From Balanoglossus misakiensis (lineage: Eukaryota; Hemichordata), in the NCBI GenBank assembly GCA_040954595.2, contig CM082583.2:4030001-4094000 (forward strand): 64,000 nt of DNA, read 5' to 3'. Of this stretch, positions 47,896 to 60,880 are shown piece after piece. Position 1 is the stretch's first letter, and each line of letters begins with the position of its first letter. A program made the position numbers and the translations under genes. The notes below the pieces were generated by a model. The model had not been told where the DNA came from, did not search any database, and saw nothing but the letters and a program-made list of their open reading frames with translations.

Positions 47896-48646
47896 AGCAC
47901 GACAGTTACCAGCTGATCATCGCAACGATTATTTCATTATATTGACCGTATGTGCGCGATTATCGCTCTATGACGCTTTATTGAGTGCAGGTATGATGCT
48001 TTCCTGTCAGTACCACATCTCCTACTTTCCATGGCAAACATAAAAACTGGCACAGTTGCACTTGCATATGTTGTTTTGGTTTATATTTTTTTACTCTTAG
48101 GCTAATATATATATAACAATCTACAGTGTCTTATCCTCTTGAAATAATGTTGAATTCTCAGCCACAAGATCACCCACCTCACCCTGCTTAGTGGAACAGA
48201 AAACATAATTACAGTGTGTTGATTGATCAATTGATTGTCATTACACGTCCTGAAGATTACCTGAATTTCTGGGTCACCGCCTTAAATGATGTTTTTTTCT
48301 TCATCCTAGTGGTCACATACATTTTAAATAATTGCATTGTGGACCAAAGAAGTCAACAACTGAAATGCATGTATCACCGGTACCTGTATTTTTTGTGACC
48401 TGTTTGTGGCTAATTACTGCTTTGGCAGAAAGTATTCAAACTGGTTAAAGATGACCCATACATTAATTTAGCACAGTCCGGCACCTCATTTGTCTAAAAT
48501 GACACAAATCCGGCCTCCTGAAACATGGGATTACCAGGACTCAACTAGTTAGCTAAAAGGGTACATAAGGTTGTGCAAGAATTATCTTGTCGGAAGAATG
48601 AATTCTTTAACAACATGCTCAGTTGAAACTTTGAACATTTCCTTAA

Positions 48647-49222
48647 AGGTCCCATGTCATGCTTTGGAAAGTTTTCATTTTTCCACGTTAAAAGCTCACC
48701 TAGGGTACCTGTCTATGCATTGCCTATTGTGTCGGTTCTGAAAAATGTGCGCGAATGCCGGAATTTGCCCCCTTTTTTCATGCCTGTGATCAGGGAGCCA
48801 CTTCGCACTCGAGCCAGGCGAAGGTATTTGCATATGGACAAACAAGTACACTACTTCGTAGTGTACCATTCTGTTTACAGTAAAGTGTAATTAGCGGTCC
48901 ATGAGTAATTAAGTCCACAGACAAAGACAAGCTATATAAACAGTGTTCAAAGCAAAGGAAGCCCTTGCCTCACATTGCAGGCAGAGGATTTACAAAGGTG
49001 TGAAAGACTATTTGTCCACATAAAGATAAGTCTTCAGCTTAACTTCGAAAAGCCGAAAAAAATCGACTGAGTTGGGTTAGGGGTACACGCCCACCCGCCA
49101 CTTTTACTTGCTTGTTATCTAAGCACAAGGGGCAAAACGCATTGCAAGATAGTAACATACGTTAACTTCAAGACCCAAACAGTGATTTTACGCGTGGTTG
49201 TATAGGGCATGGCATGGGACCT
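48647..49222. mobile_element. TTAA-flanked MITE, family C (576 bp)
   Basis: TTAA|AGGTCCCATGTCATGC at the left and GCATGGCATGGGACCT|TTAA at the right; the inverted ends match at 15 of 16 positions. TTAA lies at 48,643-48,646 and 49,223-49,226. The interior is non-coding and GC-richer than its surroundings. TTAA targets indicate a piggyBac- or Kolobok-type parent. It sits 37 bp from a family A element. Confidence 0.7.
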
Positions 49223-49259
49223 TTAAATGCAAACATGTCTGTGTAGTGAAAAGCCTTAA

Positions 49260-49600
49260 AGGGACAAAGTCTCTCTCTCACCGCCCTTTTCCCATTAATT
49301 GTATTTGATACAAGACACTGTTTATGTTAATGTACATGTGTATATGTAGTGAATCAACGTTAAACCACACACAACTTCCATCCCGCCTGTATGATATGAG
49401 AGTAACAATTTGTCCAAAATGAATAAATGGTAGAGACCACTTATTCATTTTGGCAAGATTTTTCACTCTCGTGTCTACAAGCGGGATGGAAAGTGTGTGT
49501 GGTTGAACGTTGATTCACTATATATTCACATAACATAGACGGTGTCTTGTATCAAACGTAATTAATGGAAAATGGGCAGCGAGAGAGAGACTTTGTCCCT
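49260..49600. mobile_element. TTAA-flanked palindromic MITE, family A, complete copy 1
   Basis: It is a nearly complete palindrome: AGGGACAAAGTCTCTCTC to GAGAGAGACTTTGTCCCT with arms of about 160 bp meeting around AAAATGAATAAATGGT. TTAA lies at both borders (49,256-49,259 and 49,601-49,604). The 341-bp element has no coding capacity and would fold into a long hairpin if transcribed. Confidence 0.85.
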
Positions 49601-51757
49601 TTAAGAATTATCTTTGTAGAAGAAACTTGCCAAAACATGACAGTCATGATATGGTAACCCTACAGTATCAACAATTTTATATTGCACATCATAAAAATAA
49701 TTTTCAGGGTAATAAATTACATGTACCACAGAGAGGGGAAAATGACAGTTCAGCATTTCAGTACTGTTTGTGATTCTAAAGAAATGATGTATCGTACATC
49801 CGGATCCCTAATTGAAAGCACTATAGTTTCACGGATTTATGAGTTGCACATCATTTGCGACAGTAGTAATATCCATGATGTGTGGGAATGTGTCCTTCCA
49901 TTAAGTCCACACACTACCCGAGTTTGGTTTTATTGCAAAGTACTCAAAAATTTATTGCCGATATTATTCTCAGAGAAAATTAATGAATTCTTCCTGGGGA
50001 AATTTTTACAGTGGTTCCTGATCAAACATAAGTCTTAAAATTGATAGAGTCACATTTGAGAACTAGGAAGGTAAGGCTATATGAAGGGGGTTCACACTGG
50101 ATGGTTTACAGCGGTGTAGCACCGGTGCTGGGCCTGGGCCGATGTAAAATAACCAATGTGGACATGCTGCGTCGGCAAAAGGGAGACTTAGTTTGGTCCC
50201 AGTAGGAAGTGTCATAAGAGAAGCATACAGTCTATGAAAATAACAGAAGTTTGCATAAATTGCAATTTCACTACAAGCCACACATGCTCCCATCCACTCA
50301 GCCTTTAATTGTAAGATTTCTTTCAATCTGATGGATTCTGGAAACATTTTCTATGCATACCCCTACTTTCCTTTTCATGCCTTAGAAATGTCTGTGTGAG
50401 ATTGAAGTGAAGACTCTATCTTTGCAATGGCATGTACCAGTATATATGCAATGACGGCTAATTAAGGGTTTTTCAATAGTGTGCAAAGATCCCGGAATTC
50501 GTCGAATAGCTTATTCGCAGAACGGCACTCCGTCAATTTCTGCCATTTCTGTTGGCATTCCATTGGATTGATAGACTATTATTATTAGCAGTGCGCAATT
50601 TCTGTTGTCTCACTGCACTTCTGTACACAGAATGACAAATGATGTCTTTCTGCTCTGACGCGACAAACCATTTATCAGTATAAGGCTGTCAACCCCTCAT
50701 ATCCGTTGGAGCAGCGTCGATGCGAAAAAGCTCAGTACTCTGGAAATTGGCTGTTCGCGCACTGGCAGAATTGGCTCCGTGGTAATGATTATTTCGCTTC
50801 GTTTACAATATTCCCCACGGGCAAAATAGTGCACCTCTGTGCAGCAATTTGCTTAACCTGCAAATATTGTCCACTTTCCAGGTCTTAACAACCTCGTGAG
50901 TTGTATCAATAGCAATACATTATGAGGGCATTACTGCATATATTGCTGTCAGTCACTGCCTGCATATATCGTCTTGTCGTAAAAGCTGCCATGTTCACTG
51001 TGTAACCAGCAGAACTTAAGTTGATTCACAGTAAGAAGCAAATCTTATTTTTAAAATTGTTTTGGATATCTTAATTTTCCAGCTCATAACAATACTTTTC
51101 AAGTTCTAATTTGAACTGAGGGATGTCATATCCATGCTCAAATAAACACATCTAATCAAGATATCTCGGAAGAGTCATTTTTGCAAAATGTTATAAATGA
51201 GAATCTTATGGTTTTACTAAAATACACTGGAGAATTTACATGTCACTTGGAATGTGCACTGTACAGCAAAAACAAGTCTCTGTTATAGAGAGTTTTATAT
51301 CTTCAAACTTTTCTACTATATGTATTGTATACACGTACACGTACATATATGTATATGATATATGTTTGTAGGGAATGGGTTTCTTTGATGTATACACCTT
51401 AACAAAGTAATTACACAGAGTCTGGACATTGCTAGCAGGCATCACGCAGAAAAAAAGACAACCCACCGTACCTCCAATTCCAGGATTCATAGGAAAACGC
51501 AATAAGTGTAGAGCAAATACACGGCCTAAGATTTATTACATGGCTTTTAAAAGGCAAAAGTAATATTTCCTCAGGGCCGGCATCCATTTCACTTGGAAGA
51601 TTTTCTTCCGAGAGTTGCACTCGCATGTACCCAGAAAGCTGTATAAAGTTCACTTTCTAATCTATCACCTTTAAACATGTTAAACCACAAAGATTCTGGT
51701 CACTAACTTTACACTTGAACTTGACAGTGAATGATACTTAATAATGTGCATTATTAA

Positions 51758-52104
51758 AGGGACAAAGTCTCTCTCTCGCTGCCCCTTTTTCCATTAATTA
51801 TGTTTGATACAAGACACTGTTTATGTTAATGTACATGTGAATATATACTGAATCAATGATCAACCACACAAAACTTCCATCCCACTTGTATGATATGAGA
51901 GTTAAACTCGCCCAAAATGAATAAATGGTAAAGAACGATTATTCATTTTGGCGGGTTTTTTCACTCTCCTGTCTATAATGGGGATGGAAGTTGTGTGTGG
52001 TTGAACATTCATTCACTATATATCCACATGTAGAATAACAAACGGTGTCTTGTATCAAATATAGTTAATGGAAAAAAGGGCAGCGAGAGAGAGACTTTGT
52101 CCCT
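51758..52104. mobile_element. TTAA-flanked palindromic MITE, family A, complete copy 2
   Basis: Same ends (AGGGACAAAGTC...GACTTTGTCCCT), the same arms and centre as the 49,260 copy, and TTAA at 51,754-51,757 and 52,105-52,108. It is 347 bp. The two copies lie about 2.2 kb apart and are similar but not identical, so they are separate insertions or an old duplication. Confidence 0.85.
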
Positions 52105-53666
52105 TTAAGAATAGCACTAAAAATTTTCAAGACAAAGTAAAGAAACCCCACTTTTAAAACCAGCGCATTCATATCATGTACATGTATACGTATTCGCAGG
52201 TCATAGGTCACTACTCTGACCATGAATGACACAATATACTGTAATTATACTTAGAGTGCTTGATGATAATTTCTGAAGCAATTTATTGGAAGGACAATTT
52301 GTTTTTATTTGCTTGTTTTTTACACAAACTGAATAATACGATAATGTATTATTTTTAGAAATGCAAGAGATAACGCAGTGAAGAGTTTGATGGGTGACAT
52401 GTGGCAGACAGGAAATCAATCATGGTGATTTTTTGTAACACCAGCACCATGATTTTTGGACAAGTACAACACTTTTGATATCTTGAGATGAGAAATTGGA
52501 AATAATCCCTTGGATTACGAAGCCATTAATATTCTGGCAAAATTCATCATTTTTCAAAAGAACCGAGTCTTTACCGGCAATATACAGGCTGTTTTGACAA
52601 GAAGAAAAACATTTTACCATTCTGAAGTGAGCAGAAGCAAAACATGTGTAGCTCATACAGAGGATAGAAATCCTGAAAAAAGTTGACAAAAATTATGGCT
52701 AATCGGTGATAAAAGATGGATACATGTATATATCAGCATAAGATCTGACGATAGTTAATCAAAAGCTGAACAGATGAAATAATCTGAGGGTTATGACAGA
52801 GAACAGTCTCTGAGTTTTTCACACTTAATACTAATAGCAAAAGTACCTCCTCAGCCGCTGTCACCATGACAATGTCAAACGCGTACATTTCACTCAATAA
52901 ACAGATATGATGTCATCAGGAAGCAAGCACGCCCACCCAACTATCAAATCCCTAATGTTTCGACTCTCCCAGCTATGCTGAAATTCTCTGTGAGACAGCA
53001 TTTTATAATAATTCCGTCAACTTTTTCAAAGCTTTTACCTACTTCAAGAAGTTTCCTGGCTACGTTACTGATAGCCTCTCCACGGACTGAAGACGTATGG
53101 CACCAACGTGATACTAACCACAACACAGGTAAATTTATTAAAAGCTACTCTGAAGTACCTTTAGTGGGGTTACTAACCTGTCCTATATTACTCAAGTACA
53201 GTGACAAGTTTCACAGTGAGAAATGGGGCAAGTAATTGGCAGAAATTTTATATGTGTATAGTGCAGGCGTTTTGAGAGCATAATGGGTTCTCAGGATGTG
53301 GACATCAGTATTTCACATTATCTATACTTGTGGCTTCAAAGTGGAAACCCTGATCAAAACTGAACTTACAGTTGATGATTACAGAATCACTCGCAAAGGA
53401 TCCTATGTTAAAGCCCCATGAGCAGACATGTTTTGTATGATAATGACCTGTCATTTTACTCTCAAACTTAGATCAGTCCATTTAAAGTGAGCTTATTGAA
53501 AGGTATACAGAAGTGTCTTACCAACCTCTGATTACAACTGTACATGTATGTGTAAATGTGAACAAGTTATTAATAATAAATGGGTACCACACCCGTTTAT
53601 TCAGCCTGTTGCAGCTTATGGTGGGGCTTTAAGTGTTTTAGTGTGTATGAGAAGAAACTGTGCCCA

Positions 53667-53748
53667 TGAATGAATGAATGAATGAATGAATGAATGAATG
53701 AATGAATGAATGAATGAATGAATGAATGAATGAGAGAGAGAGAGTGAG
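53667..53748 (+). repeat. (TGAA)n then (GA)n microsatellite
   Basis: About 16 uninterrupted TGAA units are followed by a short GAGAGA run. A TGAA tail is also the 3' end of L2-type LINEs, but no LINE body is visible next to it. Confidence 0.9.
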
Positions 53749-54649
53749 AGAAATGGCAAGAGATAGAGAGGATTGATAGAGAGGATAGAATGAGGGGAGA
53801 CGAAGAGGGCAGAAAAATTACAAGCAGGCAAAATTACAGCATGACCCTAACTTGCTCCCATGATAGTGCACATATCATGGCAAGCTTTAGTGGTTCACCA
53901 GGTGATGTCAGTGCTGATACTGAAATTAATTCCTTGAGTCAGAAATTACGGAAGACGACCTGTGGCAACAGAAAATTGAAAATAGCATCATCTGCTAATG
54001 GATGTTAGTATCCAGTATGCTATGTTTAAAATTATACTAGTAGCCATGGCCAATGTGATGGATGTACTTCCCCAGGCATGGCATTCTAATGTATGTTTTT
54101 TACAGTTTACTTAGATCGCTGCCTTGTACATGTTTGGAAAATTGCAATTTCTGCCAAAGGCTCAAATGGTCTTGAAATGATTCTACTAATCATAAGCATT
54201 TGGCTAGTTACTATGATTATGCAAATTGAGATTTTTTTCTGAAATCTCTGCACGCACAAGGAAAGGCAGCGGCGGTAATAGTTTTTGTTGAGGACAGTTC
54301 ATTTCTGAAGTTCGATCATCAGGTCAACAGTTTCTGATAAACGGGCAAATTTGCAAGTAGTGCCTTATCAACCTATGAATTAAATGGACCAATCACATCG
54401 CCTGTAATTTGTAAAGGTAGAATAACTGGCCTAGGCAATCTGACTGCTGTTGATTTAATATATACATGTTTTCATTGGCTAATAAGATTGAAAAAAAAAA
54501 ACAGCTAAGTGTTTCAAACATTGTTTTTACAGCAAATAATTGTCAACACTATAATTAGGAAAATACTATGATTATTGAACTTAAACAGTTGTGACGTGCT
54601 GCAGTACATCACAAAATGCTGCACTTCTAGTCAACATTATGATTGAAAG

Positions 54650-54673
54650 AACAACAACAACAACAACAACAAC
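54650..54673 (+). repeat. (AAC)n microsatellite
   Basis: About eight AAC units in AT-rich non-coding DNA. Confidence 0.85.
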
Positions 54674-56037
54674 ATTAATTAAGAAACTAGCTGTGTTCTA
54701 TACTATAATGAAACAATAATAAGAAACAGGTGCTGGACTACACAATTACACCAAGCTCTCCATCTTCTTCTCAGACTATCATATTAATCTCTGATCAATA
54801 TAACCAGTCATGTACACACTACACAGACTCGTTTTTTTAATTCCGTCTCTGCACTGTTTACCTTTCAAATACCGAAGCAGCCCACATTTCCCCAAAGAAA
54901 CAATTCTGCCATGTCAGGAAATTTCAAAAGCAGATCAAACGGAAATGTCGACCAAATGGACCGATGAATAGGCGAGCTCCGGAGGGAGAGAGGAAAAAAA
55001 AACATTCCTGTTGGCTATTCACAGATTGTGACCTGCTTTCTAAGGTTATATTAACTATCAGTAGCATTTGACTCTAAGTTAAGGGTTGAATATAGATACT
55101 GGGTGCTTTCAGCAAGACACGATCTGATTGCCAATTGACAACAAATGAGAGTTAATGTAGTGTAATAAGTGTACATGTACATGTAAATTAGATTAACATA
55201 TTTAATATGCCTTTTTCCCTCTCTAGAGTTTTCTTACTGTCAAACAACGAAAAATATAGCAAAAGATTCAGAACAGGTGCGTGCCTATACCTTCTAAGTG
55301 TACTCCTTTCACATGCCACTGATCAAATTTTCAAATTATTCATTCATGTTCTCTAGTCTGCATATTAATTGGTTCGTGATGGTTGATCTGTCCACAATGC
55401 AATACCGGCACATTTTACAAAAAACACCATCTTATTAATAACACTATAGATTGGATTACCCATATGATGCGCATCAACAGCAGACAATCAGCAGTAGGTC
55501 AGGTCGGGTCGGGTTATTAAGTGATTGACTTGTACGACGTCATAATTATGATGATGTGGTTCCAGTGATGCAGTTGCCATGGATAGAGTCCTCTGACATG
55601 CATTTAGCACCCTATCTTTTAATATTAATACAGTTAGACTTAGAGTGGTTAAAATGATTGAGAAATTACCTTCAAATGTGATTATCAAACAATGATTGAT
55701 TTATTGAATTCAAAGAATAATGTATAATCATATTATATCCAGCATTGTGAAGAAGTAACACTCATCTTGCCAAATATACATAAGAAGTGGATATTTCCTC
55801 GCGGACAGAATAACACTGTTCTAGTATCACATTCACAGACATGTAGTCTATCTGGGAATACAGGCTAATCCCTGTTGTCCTTTGGGGCTAATTGATTTTG
55901 CAGCTGGATATCCTTTAGCACACGTGCTGACATTTAGTTGTACCCTGTAGGCTTCGATCTTCAATCCGCATGCAGGTTTTTTTTTCTCTCTACGTGACAG
56001 AGACATTACAAATTAAAGATGCATGTAAAATCTAGTA

Positions 56038-56199
56038 CAGTCAAACCTGTGTTAGTGACCACCTCTATATAGTGGCCACTTAGTTACAGTCCCTGTACAA
56101 TTTACATGTGTATAAATTAACCTGTCTATAAAGACCACCTGTCTATAAAGGCCAGTTTGGTAAAGTCCCTTGACTGGTCACTATAGACAGGTTTGACTG
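56038..56199. mobile_element. pogo/Tigger-like MITE, copy 2
   Basis: Ends are CAGTCAAACCTGTGTTAGTG and CACTATAGACAGGTTTGACTG, with TA at 56,036-56,037 and 56,200-56,201. It is 162 bp and non-coding, with internal CTGTCTATAAAG repeats. Same end type as the element at 44,577 but a different interior. Confidence 0.75.
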
Positions 56200-56482
56200 T
56201 AAATACTAGTTCTTTATTATGCACAATCCATACGAGGGGAATTTGACTTTCGTCTGTCCACACTTACACTTACTGACAGTTGAAGTCAGTGCCCGACTTT
56301 GATGTGCCCCAAAATCAAGATTCCTAGCTTCAACAGGAACCGGGGGCAACACCATTTCACCACCATGGTTTGGTCCAAACCCATTCTTTTCTATGGTAAA
56401 GTTGGATTAAGCCAGACCTACAATGTACATGTACATGTATGCCTCCAGACTTGGACCGAAACTCCCAGCCCCACATTGGTTA

Positions 56483-56637
56483 TTTAAAGGTATACATACG
56501 ATCACCAATGGAAATTCAGCTACAGTTACCATGCGGCAAACTGAGATCTAGCCAGTCACTTATTTTCAGTGAAGGGCACACGGGAAAAAAGAGCGCCGCC
56601 ATATGTAAACTGGAGGTGACCGTGCACCTTTAAAGTC
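56483..56637. mobile_element. Small TTAA-flanked element, family B
   Basis: It begins TTAAAGGTATACA and ends TGCACCTTTAA, giving short imperfect inverted ends within TTAA borders over about 150 bp. Related sequence occurs at 22,373 and 24,656. An open frame crossing it is not convincing. Confidence 0.4.
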
Positions 56638-58066
56638 GACATAACAGTACATGTACATGTATCTGTTCACTAGATTTGTGTCCCTGATACAATATCATAT
56701 TATTATCTACCTTTTGATCAATTTATGTCTCCAGGAAACAAGCTACAGACAGTAACTGCATAGACATCACCGAACTGCATTAATTTTCATGGTTGGTGAG
56801 TCACAGGTTCTGTGTATATACATGTAATCTCTTCAACGCTACATGTGGCAGCTCGTACACGTAGAAATGGACAAAAACTTGGCTTTCTACGTTCATCAGC
56901 AAGGAGTGAATTCAATCGAAGTATCAACTACCAAGATTAGGGGCAATGGTTTGCTATGGCTGCATCTACCACACTCTAAGATGGCATATATTGTAGAATT
57001 CTGAATCAACTGTCTACATGTAGCTGTATTGGAAGAAAAGCGGACAAAATACGGCTAGATTCAAGACTATGGAGAGACCAACTTTGTGATAAACTAAAGC
57101 CTGTGATGGATAGCACACTGGCATGTCTAGGATAAGTATCACCCTACTTCTGAAACAGCAGAATGAAGCCAGAAGCCTGAACTAACAGGAACACAAAGTT
57201 GGCAGGTGTTTCACTGATCCGAAGCAGTTATCTACATCACTGATTGTAGATAATAGCTGTTTCATGGCAAATGACACACACTGCGCAGTATAATCTTTCC
57301 TCTTTTTTTTACTTTCTACAAAGACATTTACCTCTAATCTATCTGCAGACCATATTACACATGGAGGTTGCAGATGTGCTCTGTACATGTACATTGTACT
57401 AATATGGTTTTTGCTGAATAGGTGACAGAACTTTTGCAGGTTTACAATATACATACATGGGGATGACTACACGTAATCTTCACAACGAGATCCAAAACAA
57501 CTGAATGGGAAAAGATCATACTATATGTCATGTCAAGAATGCCATTACCTTGGTAGCTCACAAAGTATACGACATCGGCAAAATCAATGGGCCATAAACT
57601 TGTAACTCTCTTCTAATTCAACACCAGGGCCTATAATTGCTACCCATTTCAAGGTTTATCAACATAAGTTTGCCTGTGAGAGACCTAACATAGAGCTAGA
57701 AGACAGTTGACTAATGATACGGGAAGACGTGTAGTCAAGAGCATGTAGTCAAGTGTGTGACTGACACCCTGAAGAAAGCGTGCACAGCTGTGTATGCAGA
57801 GAATATGCACGCTATAATTTCAGCCTCCGACAATTGAAATACTCTGAGGCCTTACTTGTGCAATTGGGATCGAAATATCGTAACGAGAGACCAGCAGATA
57901 GACATCATGACATAGATGATGTACATGTACATGTATCTCCATGTGTATTTTCACTGTTTACCGTACATGTATGTGTGTGTAATTGACTGTCACTATTATT
58001 TTCTACCTTTTCTGCATTAAACCTTAATTCTTATGGAATATTCCAACATTTTCAATGATTGATATA

Positions 58067-58272
58067 CTGTAAAACACTTTATTTTCGCGAGCAATTAATT
58101 TTCGCCAAATACGCGAGAGCCAAAATAGCCTGAAAATAAAAAGTCGCGTAATTGTTTTTTAAGATAACGATGCAGTGAATGAAATAAGAGAACGCGAAAA
58201 TTAATACTCGCGAAACAGTGGCCTCTATCGATATTGCAAAAATTTTGACTCGCGAAAATAAAGTGTTTTACA
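58067..58272. mobile_element. TA-flanked MITE, family D, copy 1
   Basis: The left end CTGTAAAACACTTTATTTTC and the right end GAAAATAAAGTGTTTTACA are inverted repeats. TA precedes the left end. The interior carries repeated CGCGA words (TTCGCGAG, AATACGCGAG). The right terminus is slightly decayed. It is about 206 bp and non-coding. Confidence 0.75.
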
Positions 58273-59452
58273 TTTTGTAGCTCATCACAGCAGGAGCTTG
58301 AAAGACTTGAGTTGGTAAAAAAAAAAGCAGGAAGCATATTGTGACTTCTTGACAATCTACAGTTGTCTAGTAAATTTTTGACAATACCCACCAGAAAAAA
58401 ATTTAAATACTTTCATTTGATATTTGCATAATGACATTCGGAGCAAATCATGTGATATGAAGAGATTTTGAGCAAAATTATCAGAGAGAATTATGGGTAA
58501 TTCCACATAAACGTACAGTGCACTTTTAATAGCTTTTTTTTTTCAAATTGCAATACCTCTACACTCTACAGTAAACTGAGCAACCTTCAATACTGAAATG
58601 AAGCATTATCAAATCTCTTATCAAAAAGCCACAATTCCTCAAGCAAGAATCAAAGAGAATGGATTGTACCATCCTCAGCTGATTTTTTCCTTATCTGTTC
58701 AATTTCACTAAAAGGCTGCAGCCAACAAATGAAATATTAATGAACCCGAGGTAGCAATTTTGCCTCCCTTTGGACTCGATAATTGGCAGCGGATGTGATG
58801 TCTCCACTCTTGAAATGTATTATTGTTCACTGCAAAGCTTTCATCAGCTGACCTGGGCAGGCATTTTTTACTCACAGGTGAGCACATTCATAGTCTATAA
58901 ATTTTGGTGGCAATTCCCAGAGGGAGCATATTCGTTTCAGGCACAGTCGATTATTCATTTTGATCCATGAAAGATCTTCTCTCAGATGTCATCACAAAAA
59001 TCTATACGGCTTGATGGGTTGACAAGCCGTATGCTCCATGTCAAATTTTGAAACTATCTACTCTGACCACGCTTCTGTTTTTTTTTCCCAGATAGAACTC
59101 CACTCAGGAGGAAAATCTGGGCAGTTTATCTTCTTCTTAGAAGAATGAAAGACTCCACTTTGCAGACAGCAGGAGAATTAATACTGCGGCTTGGGCGGCC
59201 ATTTTGAATTTTAATCATTCTTGTCAGGCTGATGTGCAGGTATGAGAAATTGTAAAACCTGACGAGGATATAACTCCACAACATTGACAGATTGTCAACC
59301 ATGAAAGTGCGTGTATTAAAGATTAGAAATCACATATCCATTGAATTATTCTTTACCATGCTTTATAATTTCACATACATGCATACTCACTGTTCAATGA
59401 ACACCAATGATACACTGATATAAGGTACATGTATACACAAGTGGAGGAACTA

Positions 59453-59661
59453 CTGTAAAACACTTTATTTTCATGAGTTGAAATTTTTGCGATATCCAGA
59501 GAGGCCACTGTTTTGCGAGTATTAATTTTCGCATTCTCTTATTTCATTCACTGCATCGTTATCTTCAAAAAAAAATTTCGCAACTTTTTATTGTCATGCT
59601 ATTTTGGCTCTCGCGTATTTCGCGAAAAATGTATTGCTCGCGAAAATAGCCTGTTTTACAG
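59453..59661. mobile_element. TA-flanked MITE, family D, copy 2 (opposite orientation)
   Basis: It is bounded by TA at 59,451-59,452 and 59,662-59,663. It matches the 58,067 copy when reverse-complemented, including GAGGCCACTGTTT, AGTATTAATTTTCGC and TTATTTCATTCACTGCATCG. It is 209 bp and non-coding. Confidence 0.75.
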
Positions 59662-60679
59662 TATACATATAGTGAATTGACAGGGATTCTTCAAACGTTC
59701 AGGTGACCTACTTCAGCAAAGTTGGGTACATGATCTTCCTGTAATTAGTGCGGCGTACATGTACATTAAAATAATGAGCTGTGTCTGTTGGCATAGTCGA
59801 GTTCTGGCGTGGGTTAAGTGTTTTAGATTTTAACTGAGTTCCTTCGACTGCCATCTTTGATGGGTCACACGTGAGTATGTACTGGGCGCACGTGTGGCAA
59901 TTATGCAAATCTCAGAAATCGGTTCGTTTCAGTCTCCCTGAAACCCAGGGTACGGCTATCAACTGAGACATTTACCAGTGAATGGACCCGCACTCTCTTG
60001 TGATTTCTTTAAGCTTTTTGATCACAAAACCCAAACAGCTGGGACCATGCAGTTATTTTTGTGTTGACTGTGGTCGCTCTGGGACATCAGCTGTTCTCAA
60101 CTATAACTCGCGCAAATCAATATTAAGAGTACAACCATTGGCAGTTGACCGGTACATTAGAGTGATTATGGATTTTTAGTTCGGAATCTCTCTTTGCCGC
60201 ATTTGGCAACATGGACATGTACATGTATGTCACTAATGCACATGAGCCGGGACTTTGCCTGACAAGTGTACAGAGGAATGAGCCTCAAAAATTGTCTCAT
60301 ATTTTGCTCAAGGCAACTATAGATTATTTTCTCTTAAAATTGAGAATGAAAGATATGGGTCACCATGCAAAAGTTTGAATGAGAGAACAAAGTTGCTTCA
60401 AATCATCTTAAAATTGAAATTCAAAATGGACGCCAATCTCTGTGTTAACTCTGTGAAGAAAATTTACAGTAGTCATTTTAAGGACTCCTCATACACTTTG
60501 ATATCGCAAAAAAAAATTGATAGGTTTTGGACTATGATTTTTCTGAAAATCTGTCAACGAGGCAAACTGCACAATTGTCATTTTCAGCAAATTTTACACA
60601 TAGCTTAGTCAAATAAATAAAATCATATGGTCACCATGCTCTTTTTGAGATTAACTTTGTTAAATTTTTTGCCCATAGA

Positions 60680-60880
60680 TAAACCATTGGTGAATAAATT
60701 CTTGACTCGGCAGTTTTCTTCATTATCGAATAAAATCATGGCCTTGTATTTCGAAAACAAGCACGGTGACCCCTATAAGACTACATTTTATCACAGATTT
60801 TCATTACAGGAGAATGAAAATCCATAATTAAAAGAAATTACAATACTTTCAATTTTACCGATCGTGCATCCTTAAAGCAC
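60680..60880. repeat. Dispersed repeat, copy 2 (pair with 15,196-15,420)
   Basis: Collinear with the earlier copy through TTGACTCGGCAGT, AAATCATGGCCTTGT, AAAACAAGCAC, CAGATTTTCA, ATAATTAAAAGAAAT and TACTTTCA. Related AT-rich text continues upstream to about 60,340. No class can be assigned. Confidence 0.45.

Noticed and set aside
53790-54008. 72-codon frame with moderately protein-like composition
   Set aside because: No recognised family, and it begins in purine-rich low-complexity DNA next to a microsatellite.
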